NCBI GenBank assembly: GCA_039030395.1
Contig: JBCCEF010000011.1
Coordinates: forward strand, 1 to 64,000
Direction of reading: 5' to 3'
DNA length: 64,000 nt
Source: Acidobacteriota bacterium
GTDB lineage: Bacteria; Acidobacteriota; Thermoanaerobaculia; Multivoradales; JBCCEF01
The notes under the pieces were generated by a model that worked only from the letters and a program-made list of their open reading frames with translations, was not told the origin of the DNA and did no database searches. Below, one piece after another: positions 36,883 to 47,330 of this stretch. The first letter of the stretch is position 1, and every line of letters starts with the position of its first letter. The translations under genes were made by a program, and so were the position numbers.

Positions 36883-39800
36883 CTACTCCCCGTCATCCTC
36901 GACGGAATAGGCCAACTCCCCAACGCTGATCAAGGGCTGCTTGGCGCTGGCGACGCCGAAAACTTTCAGGCCCGAGTCGATTCGAGGCGTGCCGGACCGA
37001 GTGGGTTTTCGGCTCTCGATCCAGGCGTCGATCACGTCCGCGTAGGGTGCGATGAAGGCCGGTGGCGGCGAAGCGACGACGGAGGCTTCGGTGGGTGGCA
37101 AGAGGCTGATCGGCAAATCCGTGCGCGGCACTTTGGCGAGTTCCGGCAAGAGCAGGTAGGAATAGGCGCTGTCCATCGCCACCTCGACGGAGGTCGATCC
37201 GTTGCCGCCGGAGAACAGACCGGCAAAGAAGGTATTGAGGGAGGCTTCGAGGCCTTCTTCTTCGCGCTGCAGCGGAAAGAACGGATAGACGAGCCGCGGA
37301 ACGATCGGATCCGCAAAGCGAACCACCGGCGTCTGGAACAGGAAGTCCTGGGTGGTGGCGACGTCGTCGGCATCCTCGATCGGGAACAGGAACTTGTTGC
37401 GCTGCACAAGAATCTCCGACCAGGCGTTCTGATAGGCCAAGACGTCGAGACCCAAGAACACCGTGATGCGCAAGGGATTCGCCAGGGCATCGGCATACGA
37501 CAGGTACTCCGGGGGATCGGCGGTGCCCCACTTGCGGTAGACGTAGGCGATCTCTACGGGCTCCGGCGGAGGTTTCAGGGCCTCCGCCTGGTAGTTCTCG
37601 GGATCGATCCAAATCACCGGCGCCGGCAAGGTGACGGTGCCGTTGGAAATGGTGTTGGTGTCGGCATTCCAGGTGGCCGGCAGATCGTCGATGGTCAGGT
37701 TCAAGATGTCCGTCCGGGCATTGCCCTCGGCGGTCTGATCGAGGGTGGTCTCGAAGGCAATGCGCACCAGTTCCGGTGCGTCCGCGACGGCTGCCGTGGC
37801 GCGCGGCTGTAGGGACGCCGCATAGGCGGAGGCCACGGCGGTGACAAAGGCCTGGAAGGTCGAAACGGCCTTCTCGGCGTTGTCAACGGTGGCCTGATCC
37901 GGGTCTTCGGCGTCGATCTTCCGCAGATACTCGTTGAAGTCCGCGAGGATCGCCGGATAGGAGGCAACGAACTGCGCCAGAGCTTCGAACAGCGACGGCT
38001 GCGCGGCGCGGGCGGCGAGGTTGCCGCCTTCGAGCTGGTAGTTGAGTTCCACCGTCACCTGAACGGCATCGCCGGCAGCCTGCTGATAGAGGTACTCGAA
38101 GCCGTAGTCCCACTGGGCCAGCTCCGCCGGCGTGGTGGGGTTGTCGACGTGGCGCTCAGCGGCCTGCCTCTGGACCGTCGGAGGCGTCGGCAGCGCCCGG
38201 TTGACGATCGGAACGTTCGAGATTTCGGAACCGAGATTGTAGTCGAACGGCCCGTTGACGAACTGCAGCCAGCGACTCTGCACATAGCCCTCGATCCCCG
38301 GCACCGCCGTGCGGTCGAATTCGAGGTGACTGACCTGCAGGGACAGATGGAGCGGCACGTAGGCCGTTTCCAGAATGTTCTTGGAGGTGAGCACGAAGGC
38401 CAGCCGCGGCTCGTAGGTCTCCCCCTCCGACATCGGACCCAAGGGGATTCTGCCGTTGGTCAGCGAGTAGTTCTGGTTGGGAGTTCCGGCCTCGACCACG
38501 CCGGCCGGCTGGCCGTAGAGACTCGGCGGACCGTTCAGCGTGCTCGGTGGCGCTCCCGAAACATCGCTCAGATCGAAAATCACCACCGCTCCCGCAGCGT
38601 AGGCGGGTCCGAGCTGGTTGAGAAGCTGCTGACGAAGTTTCTCGTTCGCCGCAAACCAGGTGGAGTCGTCCGTCGCGCTGGTGGTCAGCACCGGCCGAAC
38701 GGTGGAGCTGATGCTGTCGGCGAGACTCTGCTTGGCGGCCAGCACCTTGCCCAGATAGCCGTCCTCGAGGGGGTCATCGGTGCCCAGGATCTTGTCCAAG
38801 ATGAAAGCCGGGGAGGAGTACGGTGCGGAGAGGAAGGCATCGATCGCATCGAGCACCGTCTGGAACCAGAGGTTCTGGTCGACGCCGGTGAAGTTCGAGG
38901 TCTCCGGTTCGCCGGTCCGGTAGTTGACGATGTTCGCGCTCTGGTTGGTGAGCGCCTTGGCTACCGGTTTCGGGGCGTAATAGCTCGGCGCATCGCCGAT
39001 CTCGAAGAAGATTCCCTCTCCCTTCTCGCGGCCGAAGCGAACGGCCCAAAGTTGTTGGCTGCTCTCGTTTTCTCCTTCGTCGGTTTCCTTGAGCCCTTCG
39101 CCGACCTTCATGTACCAATCGTTGTTCTGGAACCGACCTTCGAAAGCAGTGGCGAACTCCGTGTATGCGACGGTCTCACCGCCGTCCGCCTGCGGCAGGA
39201 CCGGACCGGTGACCGACAACCCGTCGTTGAGGGCGGCCACCGGCGGCTCCGTGAGCAACGGCTGACGGGCGAAGGTCAAGGTCAAATCCAGCTCGATGGT
39301 GTTGCCTTCGACCACACCGTCCAGCGAGATCGGCAGGGTGAGTCGCGCCGTTGGCTCGGTCGCCGCCTCGTCGGTGAGGATCTTCACCAGATACTCGACG
39401 CAATCGCGCACGAACCCGCGGATCACGTCGCTCTCGGCGGCCGACAGCTCGGTGTCCGGCGCGGCCAGCAGGGAATTGCTCAAGACCATCGAAACGGCGT
39501 TGCCGGAGACGCCCGGCACCCCCAGGCCGGTGTAGTCCTGATGGAGCTGGAAATAAACCTTCTGATAGAGCGCCAGGTCCCGTTTCGCCTGTTCCTTGTC
39601 CTCCGCATAGGTCGAGGGATCGAGGGCGAAGTCGGCCTGCAGCCGCGGCGCGCCGTCCTCCCCCACATAGGTGTAGGTGGCCTTGGCATTGGGCCAGGCG
39701 GCGACGCTGAGCAGGCGATCGCCGTACAGCACCCGCGCCGCCGAACCGTTGAGCGCTCCGTCATAGGTGGCCGAAGGCTTCTCGAAGGGCGTCAGGGTGG

Positions 39801-42800
39801 TGTTACCGAAGAGATCCTGCCACTGCAGGGCGACCTCGGCGGTGCTGCCGACGCCGAGGTAGGGGTTGTACTCCTTCGGGGGCAGGTAGGGACTGGTCGG
39901 CTCCGGCGCCGCATTGACCAGAGCGAACTTGCTGCTGTAGCCGAGAGACTGGCGGTAGTCGAAGTCCACCTCGGCGGCCGACTGCAGCCGGGCGCTCCGC
40001 CGGGCGCACACCGAAGCCTGACTCGCGAAGGCGGCGTCCACCGCCTCGCCCTCAGCGCTTTGGTCCTGGGGCCCGAAAGGCAGGCCGAGCGGGCTCGCGT
40101 CGAAGAAGGGGTTGGCGTCGAAACCGGCGGACAGGGTGTTGTAGAGCGAGTACATGTAGGCCTTGGCGTAGGCGTCCTTCTCGGCTCGCGTCGGATCCGG
40201 CGGTAGCTCCGGAGGGTCGCCCAGGTTCTCACGCTCGAGCCGAATTCCGACGTTGCGCGGCCCGAGGGTGGAGCGCAGGTCGAAGAGCTGGCTGTCGATG
40301 TCGAGAACGGTGCCTCGAGGGAACAGCCCGCCGACGGTGAGCGCATCCGTCGCCACCGCCTCGATGGACAGGCCGTAGTAGTTCGCCAGGGAGTCGAAAG
40401 TGTCTCCCGGCGCGGCGCCCGGCGCCACCACGTAGTCGATGGTGGGAATGTAGAAGACCGCGGCGACTTCGACCGCAACCCCCGGGTTGTAGTCCGCGAT
40501 CTCCTGCCCGGTGATCGGCTGCTGAGCTCCCACCGAGTAGTAGGCGGCGAGATCGTCCAGGGTTTTGCTGGGGTCCTGCACGTCCGCAGGCCGGAGCTGA
40601 CGCACCACGTCAGCCACCGAAATGACCTTGCCGGCTTGCAGCGGCACCGCCCGATTGGCCTGGGCGATCCGCCCGGGACCCGCCCCGTACACGGCCGACA
40701 GGGAGCGCAGCGTTTCGTCGTCGGCGCCGGTGGTCTCCGCGCTCCTGGCGGTAGCCGATTGCGACAGGAGCTGGACGATGTCCTGGCCGGTGTCGATCGG
40801 GTCCGTCGAGACGAAGGCATTGACGAAGTCAAGGGGTGCCTCGCCAAAGGAGCCGGCGCCTTGGGCCGCGAAGGTGACCACCATGCTCAAGGTGGCGGAG
40901 CCGCTCGAATCGAACACCGAGGCCGGCAGGCCATCGCCACCGTCCACCACCTGGTAGAAGAGGTAATAGCCGCCGCTGCGCACCACGCTGAGTTCCCATA
41001 GGAGCTTGACGAACTCGCCCGGCGAATTGGCGATGCCGCGCGGCGGGGTGCCGTCGTCCTGGGCGCGCGCCAGCAGCAGGGACCGCGGCGGATTGGTCTC
41101 CGTGGACAGGTTGGTCTGAGTGATGAACGACAGAAACTCTTCCTCGCCGAGGGTGACCAGTTCCGGCGCCGAGGGACCGGCCTGGCCGTAGAGCAGGAAG
41201 ATCCCGGACGCGATGTCCTCGCCGAGTTCATCCATCGCGCTCAACAGCCGTTCGAGGCGCAGGGCGTCCTCGCTCGAAGGCGACACCAGCTCGTAGATGT
41301 TGGGCAGCGAGGGGGCCGAAGCGGGGCCCGAGGGCGTGGATCCGGCGCCGGTGCCGGCGAAGGCGGTCACCTCGTTCGCCGGCAATCGCTTGACCTGGAA
41401 GTCCACCCGGGTGGCCCAGGCCCAGTCGTCGATGTCGCGGAATGCGGTCTGCTGGCTGGCCGGCGAGGTGCTTCCAACCTGCGGCTGGAAGTGGGGCATC
41501 AGCGGCAAGACGTTTTCCAGCTTGGGGAACAGCGGTTCGAGGCTCGCCTGCCGTGCCTCCAGCAGGCTCCGGAGACTGGCCGGCAAGGGCCAGAGAATGG
41601 GCTGGCGCTGTCCGTTGGACTCCGCCGCGGCGCCTTGGCCGCGGTCCGTCAGCCGCTCCAGGGTCGCCATGTCCGAGGTCGACCAGAAAGCGAAGGTGTT
41701 GGTCGCCAAGGCCTTGGGCGTCGGCGACGACAGCGGCAGCGCCTGGTAGGACGGAGCGGGCTGGAAGGCTCCGGTCTTGGCCCAATCGAGCACGACGGTC
41801 AATCGGTCGAAGGCCTCCGTCAGCGGGACCTTGGCCGAGGTGCCGGCGGCGCCGTCGAACTCGATGAAGGACAGGTCCACGCCGTGGGCGCTGCCGGCCC
41901 GGGAAACCGTCACATCGTAGGTCGCGCCATTGCCCAGCGATGCCGGCGTCGGGAACTGCTGGCCGGTGAGCTGGAACAGGCTGTACGCCGTCTGGTCCGC
42001 CGGGTAGAGGAACTCACTGGACAGAGCGAGGCCGTCAAGCTTCGGCAAGCGCAATCCGAAGATCAGGAAACGCGCCACCATGCCCGCCGTTTGGGCGACC
42101 TGATCGGTGGCCGCGATGGCGGACCACAGGTCGGCCACCGGCAGGGCCGTCAACTGTGCGAGGGTGATCAAGCCGCCCTCGGCGTCCGTCGAGAACAGAC
42201 CTTGGACGTCGACGTTGGCGTCCGCCAGCAACGGCACCGTGGTGGCGAACTGACCGGCGACGCTCGCCAAAGTGTCCGGCGACGGTTCCGCCGCCGCGGC
42301 CGGCGCGGTGGTGTAGGCGATGGACGGAAGGGCCATGGTCGCCGCCGGAGTCAACAGGCCTTCGATGTCGTACAGGTCGCTTTGGCCGGCGAGTTCCGCC
42401 AGGGTGATCCCGACGGACTCGGCGATCGCTCCGAAGCTGTCGCCGGGGCCGGTGATGATGGTGACCGGACCCTCGTCTCCCTGCACCGTGAACTGGACGT
42501 CCGGCTGCAGGATGCGAGCCTTGCCGTTGGCCTCGATGAGCTGCGCCGGAGTCGTGGTCCAGCGGGCCGGCGAGGCGCTGTCCGAGTAGCTCGTGGCGAT
42601 GGCCTGAAGGGTGTCCTTCCCCTGGATGGTGTAGGTCAGGCCGGCGATGGTCAACCCGAGGGAAGGGGATAGGCCGTGGTCTTGATTGGGCAGCGCGACA
42701 TCGCCTGGCTCGAGGGCGTTGCCGGCTTCGTTCACCCAGCTGAGAATGCTGGCGATGGAGTCCGTCGGCGACAGCCCGTAGGCATAGCTGGAGAGGGCAT

Positions 42801-45800
42801 CGAGGGCGGCCTGCAATAGTTGGCGGCCGATCATCGAGAAGGTGTCGACGAAGGTGATGGACGCCATCGACTGCGGGTCGTCCTCCAGGGCGAGGCGGCC
42901 GGCGGAATCCTCGTTTTGCTCTTCGATCACCGCCTGCACCTCGGCGAAGATCTCGCTCACCGTCTTGCTGTAGGCCGAAGTCGCGGTGGCGTAGGTTTCG
43001 AAGGTCACCGTCTTGGGATCTCCCCCGTCCGGATCCGGTACGGTGAGGGACAGGCCGTCGAAGGTCGGGAACAGGGTCCACGACGGTACGTCCGTCGGCG
43101 CACTGGTCAGAACATCGAGCACGAACGCCGAAGCCATGAATTCGAGCAGGTCGGCGATGTCCAGGGGCGGATTCTCGAGATCCGCCAGGCGCTGGACGTA
43201 GGCCTCGAGCTCCGGTCGAGTCACCGTGGTCTCGGCCGCCTCGGCGAGATCGACCTCATCTCCTTCACCGTTGCCGAGGGCATCGATCACCCACGGGAAG
43301 AACGCCTCGGACAGCCGATCGAAGGAGGTATCCCCGGAATTGCCGTCGGGGTCGGTGGCGTCCGGCGCGTCCATCGAGAAGAGGAACGCGAAGGCCCCCT
43401 GCTGCTGGCTGTACTCCGTCGCTCCCTCCGGCGCCGTGACGGTGAACTGCGGCGAGGCCACCATCTTCAGGGTAGGGGTCGCGGCCGCGCTTCGATGCAC
43501 CACCCGCTTGGGCCGCGGCCGGAGAGCCCGCGAGCGAGCGAGGATCGCGTCCGGCCCTTCGGTGAGAAGCGAGGAGCGCCGCAGCATGAACGACGACGGC
43601 TGGTCGTCCCAGGGCGCCACCTGGTCGCTGCCGAGGATGAATTCCGCCGAGACGTTGGCCGAGAAGGAAAGCGACACCGTGATCGAGAACAGGCCCAGAT
43701 CGATCTTGACCTTGAGGGATACGTCGACGGTGGCCCGCGCCACCAGCGGGATGGCGCGGAACGACTCATAGGTGATCTGGAGGGAAAGGGTGATCTTGAC
43801 GTTGAGGGTGGCCTGGATGATCTTGAAGTCGACAGTGCCGTACAGCAAGCCGATGATCCCCACCTGGCCGCTGATCTTGAAGTAGTAGTCGCTCTCCAAC
43901 GCTTCATCGTTTGAACCGCCGTCGGTCAGGGCGTACGGATGCCAAGGGGCGTAGACCCCCTCGACGATGCCGAAGACCGTCAGGGCGAAGCCGGCGCTCA
44001 GGGGACCCTTGATGAAGTTGTAGCCGAGGCCGAGCTGTAGGCCGAGACCGAAGACGATCACCGGGTCGAAGGTGCCCTTGTTCGTGACCGGTACCTGGGT
44101 CGCGGTGGCGTTCGAGAGCTTGCCGAAGTACAGGCCGCCGGACCCCAAGACCGGCACGCCGTAGACGATGGCGGAAATCGAGAACGACCGGCGGAAATCC
44201 AGGTTGTAGGGAAAACCGATGTCGATGAAGAAGTCGCCGTTGGTGTAGATCTCGACGCCGATGTTCGGCAGCACGACGGACACCGTCCCGAAATTGAGGT
44301 TCCGGATCGAGTCCGGGAAGGTGAACTCGATCTGGAAGACTCCGACGTCGTCGGTGATCTTCTTGTAGAGCACATCGATCGCCAGGCCTGCGAGCCCCCC
44401 CGCTTTGGGACCCGCCAGCGCCAGGCGCAATCCGTAGAGGTCCGGATCGTTGAACACCACCATCAGATCGATGGTCCAGGCGTCGGCGATCTTCAGCAAC
44501 CCGAGATGGCCGGCGATCAGCCAGTTGTTGCCCTGATCGTAGTAGGGCACTCCAGCGGGCGGCGAGCCTTGATCAGCATTCGGGTTCACCGGGTTGGTCA
44601 TGCCGCTGGTGTTGGGCACGTCCGCAAGGGCGCAGATCACCTCTTTGGTGTTGTTGAAGCTGGCGTGGCCGGTGATGCCGATGCGTTGCCCGAGAACCAA
44701 CAGGAACAACTTGAAGTAGGACTGGCCGCGTCCCGGAATGTTGGGCAGGTTCTGGCTGTCCTGGCCCTTCTCCGGGTCGGTGAGATTCTGGAGCTTTTGC
44801 TTGTCTTCGGGCGGAGCCGAATCGAGCAGCGGTCCGGGAATCGTGCCGTCGATGGCGAGGGTGACCTTGCCGGTGGTGTCGCGCCGGAAGATCAAACCGT
44901 TGATGGTGATGAAGCCCAGTTCGAGAGGGCTCGACAGGGTGTAGCTCGCCGACAGACGCTGGGAGAAGGACTGCCCCGACTTGAGGGACACGATGACGCT
45001 CAAACCGTCCAGGGAGACCTGGTTCAAGAGGTCCCACGGCGAAGGCAGCGTGAAGTACGGATTCCCCAGGGTTCGCACCAAAGCCTGGATGATGGTGCCG
45101 ACGCTCCAGCCCTTGAGGGTGAAGGTGACCTGCTCCTTGCCGCTCTCGTATTCGGCGCGGAAGCCTTCCCACTCGACAAACAGAATGTGGTTGCTGGTCC
45201 CCTGGGCGGTGGTCTCGAACTGGTACCCCATCAGCAGTTCGAGATTGATCGCCGGGTACACCCAGGTGCCCTCGGCCAATCCAGAGAATTGCTGCCCCGC
45301 CGGCTTGGCTCCGTCATAGGCCAGGGCGATCTTGGCGGGATCGATTCCGACCTGCTGCTCCCCGAACTCGAACAACCACGAGAAGGTGGTGTCGATCCCG
45401 TAGGTGGTGGCTAGCCCACCTTTGCCGGACGGGATCACGGCCTCGATGGCGAAGGTCTTGATCGTCAAGTCCCCCGGCAGGAAATCGGGGAAGTCGTAGG
45501 TGCCATCGGGATCGAAGAACTGCCGGATCAACTGCTGGACCTCGATCTCCTGAGCCAACGAGGCCGACAGATTCCAGCGCGCCGGCGACTGGAATCCGTC
45601 ATAGGCGATGCTGGTGTTGGCCCCCAACGGCCCGACCGCCAGCAGGCCGCTGATCTCGCTCTGCCAGACGGTTTGGGTGGCGGCCTCGACCGCCGGCACC
45701 AGGACGGCTCCGGCCGAGTTCTCCTGCGTCTGGGTCTTCGCCCCCACGCCCACGTTTCCGTCGGAGATGGAGAGAATCGGCTTGCCGTCCACCTCGAGGA

Positions 45801-47316
45801 AAGCCAACGACAGCGCAAACCCGCTCGAGAAGTTGAAGCTCTTGGCGTTGTAGTCGACACCGAGCTCGATGTTCGATAGCTCCGCCTCGATGCTCGACGG
45901 CAGCGAGACGGCACCGCTGGTGAGGGTGGAGAGGAAATCGCTGAGGGACGCGGTGCCGTCGAAGGCGGCGAAGAACTGGAGGCCCGAGCTGAACTGCACC
46001 CTGAAAATGCCGTCGCCCTCGCCGTTCGGCCCCTTGAATATCGCCGGTGCAAGAGTGAACTCGGTGGCGAAGAGGAAGGTCTGCTGCCGAGCCGTGTTGT
46101 CGAACGGATTCTGGATGGCCCAGTCCAAGGAGAAGCTGGTGATGGTGAAATTCAACGTCTCCGGCGCATTCGGAATCGGCGTGAAGGATGTGTTCTTGGA
46201 ACTTCCGATCTGGACCGTGACGGAGTTGAGGGTTGGCACCGACCCCAGTTGTCCGGCCAAACTAAGCCCTTGCAGACTGATCAAGGCCAGAAATTGCTGG
46301 AGAACCGGCGGCGTGGAGCCGAAGTAGCTCCCTTCTCCACCCACCAGATCGATGATCGTGTTGGGCGAAAGCGGTGTGCCCTCGCCGGTGGCGGTGAGTC
46401 CGATGGTGAAGTTGCTCTGATCCCCCTCGCCCTCGCCAGATGCCGGATCGGCCGGCGCAGAGACACCCACCTGAAGGAGATACGACGAGTCGTCGGTGCC
46501 GATCCCGACTCCCGATGCCACGGTGAGCTTCGGTGTCTGTCCAGAATCTTCTTCGGAATCGTCGACCGGAGGCGGAAGAGTCAACTGCACCCGAGGGTCC
46601 GTGACCTGCAAATAGAGGAGCTGGAAGCTACCGCCCTGGATGGCCGCGTTGAGGGTGCCGCTGGGGAAGAGCACCGTGTCGCCGTTGTATTCAGAAAGGT
46701 CGAGGGCGCCGAACAGGGCCAGATTCCCGGCCGGAGGCTGAAGGCCGTCGAACAGGCTGAGCAAGGGCGCGACGACATCGGGCAACGGCATGCCGGCTGA
46801 GAAGTTCTGCTTGGCTCCCCCTTCGACCGCATGACCCGAAGAGTCTCCCCAGGGGTAGGTTCCCGTCGCCGTGGAGAACACAAAGGTGGCGTTCAGGACG
46901 TCGAGATAGGTGAATGGCCAGCCGGCCATGAAGGCAAACGAGTCCGTCCAGGTCCAGCCCTCCGGCGCACTTTCGATCTGGACCACCAACTGCTGCTGGT
47001 CATCCACCGTTCGCAGGGCGAAGACGAGGGTGCCCTCCGATTGCAGCGCGCTTCCGAGGAAAGGAAAGCTCGCGTTCTGTACGGTGAAGCGGTCGCCCTC
47101 CACTGGCCCCACGTTGCTCGCTGCCGCCGTGACCAAGAAATCAGCCGCGCTTGGCACCTGGAAGGCGGCGGCGAGAATGGTGTCGTAGTTTTCCGGTACG
47201 GCGACGGATTCATCGTCCAGGCCGGCCCGCAAGAACGCCGTATCGAGCGCGAAGGATCCGGCGCCTGCTGCGGTTTTTACCGCTTGCTGAAGATTCTCGA
47301 TCGCATTCGTGCTCAT
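36883..47316 (-). CDS. giant beta-rich protein with LysM-like modules, 3477 residues
   Basis: The ATG at 47316 follows GGAG and begins 14 bases after the upstream nuclease-fold gene. No signal peptide is seen. Residues about 1-1300 are long runs of alternating hydrophobic/polar beta strands, for example LKVKIDLGLFSITVSLSFSA around 1205-1230, and GLLYGTVDFKIIQATLNVKI, as in elongated beta-solenoid or groove-like proteins. I suspect similarity to DUF6603 but cannot check. Around residues 1560-1720 and 2180-2330 there are several LysM-like modules (YTIQGKDTLQAIATSYS, GPGDSFGAIAESVGITLAEL, APGDTFDSLANYYGLSIEAV). The C-terminal third is mixed alpha/beta with many Pro-rich turns. The gene is intact over 10.4 kb, so it is under selection. 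Role unknown. Confidence 0.8.
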   Translation of the reverse strand: MSTNAIENLQQAVKTAAGAGSFALDTAFLRAGLDDESVAVPENYDTILAAAFQVPSAADFLVTAAASNVGPVEGDRFTVQNASFPFLGSALQSEGTLVFALRTVDDQQQLVVQIESAPEGWTWTDSFAFMAGWPFTYLDVLNATFVFSTATGTYPWGDSSGHAVEGGAKQNFSAGMPLPDVVAPLLSLFDGLQPPAGNLALFGALDLSEYNGDTVLFPSGTLNAAIQGGSFQLLYLQVTDPRVQLTLPPPVDDSEEDSGQTPKLTVASGVGIGTDDSSYLLQVGVSAPADPASGEGEGDQSNFTIGLTATGEGTPLSPNTIIDLVGGEGSYFGSTPPVLQQFLALISLQGLSLAGQLGSVPTLNSVTVQIGSSKNTSFTPIPNAPETLNFTITSFSLDWAIQNPFDNTARQQTFLFATEFTLAPAIFKGPNGEGDGIFRVQFSSGLQFFAAFDGTASLSDFLSTLTSGAVSLPSSIEAELSNIELGVDYNAKSFNFSSGFALSLAFLEVDGKPILSISDGNVGVGAKTQTQENSAGAVLVPAVEAATQTVWQSEISGLLAVGPLGANTSIAYDGFQSPARWNLSASLAQEIEVQQLIRQFFDPDGTYDFPDFLPGDLTIKTFAIEAVIPSGKGGLATTYGIDTTFSWLFEFGEQQVGIDPAKIALAYDGAKPAGQQFSGLAEGTWVYPAINLELLMGYQFETTAQGTSNHILFVEWEGFRAEYESGKEQVTFTLKGWSVGTIIQALVRTLGNPYFTLPSPWDLLNQVSLDGLSVIVSLKSGQSFSQRLSASYTLSSPLELGFITINGLIFRRDTTGKVTLAIDGTIPGPLLDSAPPEDKQKLQNLTDPEKGQDSQNLPNIPGRGQSYFKLFLLVLGQRIGITGHASFNNTKEVICALADVPNTSGMTNPVNPNADQGSPPAGVPYYDQGNNWLIAGHLGLLKIADAWTIDLMVVFNDPDLYGLRLALAGPKAGGLAGLAIDVLYKKITDDVGVFQIEFTFPDSIRNLNFGTVSVVLPNIGVEIYTNGDFFIDIGFPYNLDFRRSFSISAIVYGVPVLGSGGLYFGKLSNATATQVPVTNKGTFDPVIVFGLGLQLGLGYNFIKGPLSAGFALTVFGIVEGVYAPWHPYALTDGGSNDEALESDYYFKISGQVGIIGLLYGTVDFKIIQATLNVKITLSLQITYESFRAIPLVARATVDVSLKVKIDLGLFSITVSLSFSANVSAEFILGSDQVAPWDDQPSSFMLRRSSLLTEGPDAILARSRALRPRPKRVVHRSAAATPTLKMVASPQFTVTAPEGATEYSQQQGAFAFLFSMDAPDATDPDGNSGDTSFDRLSEAFFPWVIDALGNGEGDEVDLAEAAETTVTRPELEAYVQRLADLENPPLDIADLLEFMASAFVLDVLTSAPTDVPSWTLFPTFDGLSLTVPDPDGGDPKTVTFETYATATSAYSKTVSEIFAEVQAVIEEQNEDSAGRLALEDDPQSMASITFVDTFSMIGRQLLQAALDALSSYAYGLSPTDSIASILSWVNEAGNALEPGDVALPNQDHGLSPSLGLTIAGLTYTIQGKDTLQAIATSYSDSASPARWTTTPAQLIEANGKARILQPDVQFTVQGDEGPVTIITGPGDSFGAIAESVGITLAELAGQSDLYDIEGLLTPAATMALPSIAYTTAPAAAAEPSPDTLASVAGQFATTVPLLADANVDVQGLFSTDAEGGLITLAQLTALPVADLWSAIAATDQVAQTAGMVARFLIFGLRLPKLDGLALSSEFLYPADQTAYSLFQLTGQQFPTPASLGNGATYDVTVSRAGSAHGVDLSFIEFDGAAGTSAKVPLTEAFDRLTVVLDWAKTGAFQPAPSYQALPLSSPTPKALATNTFAFWSTSDMATLERLTDRGQGAAAESNGQRQPILWPLPASLRSLLEARQASLEPLFPKLENVLPLMPHFQPQVGSTSPASQQTAFRDIDDWAWATRVDFQVKRLPANEVTAFAGTGAGSTPSGPASAPSLPNIYELVSPSSEDALRLERLLSAMDELGEDIASGIFLLYGQAGPSAPELVTLGEEEFLSFITQTNLSTETNPPRSLLLARAQDDGTPPRGIANSPGEFVKLLWELSVVRSGGYYLFYQVVDGGDGLPASVFDSSGSATLSMVVTFAAQGAGSFGEAPLDFVNAFVSTDPIDTGQDIVQLLSQSATARSAETTGADDETLRSLSAVYGAGPGRIAQANRAVPLQAGKVISVADVVRQLRPADVQDPSKTLDDLAAYYSVGAQQPITGQEIADYNPGVAVEVAAVFYIPTIDYVVAPGAAPGDTFDSLANYYGLSIEAVATDALTVGGLFPRGTVLDIDSQLFDLRSTLGPRNVGIRLERENLGDPPELPPDPTRAEKDAYAKAYMYSLYNTLSAGFDANPFFDASPLGLPFGPQDQSAEGEAVDAAFASQASVCARRSARLQSAAEVDFDYRQSLGYSSKFALVNAAPEPTSPYLPPKEYNPYLGVGSTAEVALQWQDLFGNTTLTPFEKPSATYDGALNGSAARVLYGDRLLSVAAWPNAKATYTYVGEDGAPRLQADFALDPSTYAEDKEQAKRDLALYQKVYFQLHQDYTGLGVPGVSGNAVSMVLSNSLLAAPDTELSAAESDVIRGFVRDCVEYLVKILTDEAATEPTARLTLPISLDGVVEGNTIELDLTLTFARQPLLTEPPVAALNDGLSVTGPVLPQADGGETVAYTEFATAFEGRFQNNDWYMKVGEGLKETDEGENESSQQLWAVRFGREKGEGIFFEIGDAPSYYAPKPVAKALTNQSANIVNYRTGEPETSNFTGVDQNLWFQTVLDAIDAFLSAPYSSPAFILDKILGTDDPLEDGYLGKVLAAKQSLADSISSTVRPVLTTSATDDSTWFAANEKLRQQLLNQLGPAYAAGAVVIFDLSDVSGAPPSTLNGPPSLYGQPAGVVEAGTPNQNYSLTNGRIPLGPMSEGETYEPRLAFVLTSKNILETAYVPLHLSLQVSHLEFDRTAVPGIEGYVQSRWLQFVNGPFDYNLGSEISNVPIVNRALPTPPTVQRQAAERHVDNPTTPAELAQWDYGFEYLYQQAAGDAVQVTVELNYQLEGGNLAARAAQPSLFEALAQFVASYPAILADFNEYLRKIDAEDPDQATVDNAEKAVSTFQAFVTAVASAYAASLQPRATAAVADAPELVRIAFETTLDQTAEGNARTDILNLTIDDLPATWNADTNTISNGTVTLPAPVIWIDPENYQAEALKPPPEPVEIAYVYRKWGTADPPEYLSYADALANPLRITVFLGLDVLAYQNAWSEILVQRNKFLFPIEDADDVATTQDFLFQTPVVRFADPIVPRLVYPFFPLQREEEGLEASLNTFFAGLFSGGNGSTSVEVAMDSAYSYLLLPELAKVPRTDLPISLLPPTEASVVASPPPAFIAPYADVIDAWIESRKPTRSGTPRIDSGLKVFGVASAKQPLISVGELAYSVEDDGE

Positions 47317-47330
47317 GGCTTGGCTCCGGC

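Noticed and set aside
38149-40206. 685-codon plus-strand frame inside the giant gene
   Set aside because: Antisense to an intact 10-kb frame, biased Arg/Gly/Val content and no start signal.
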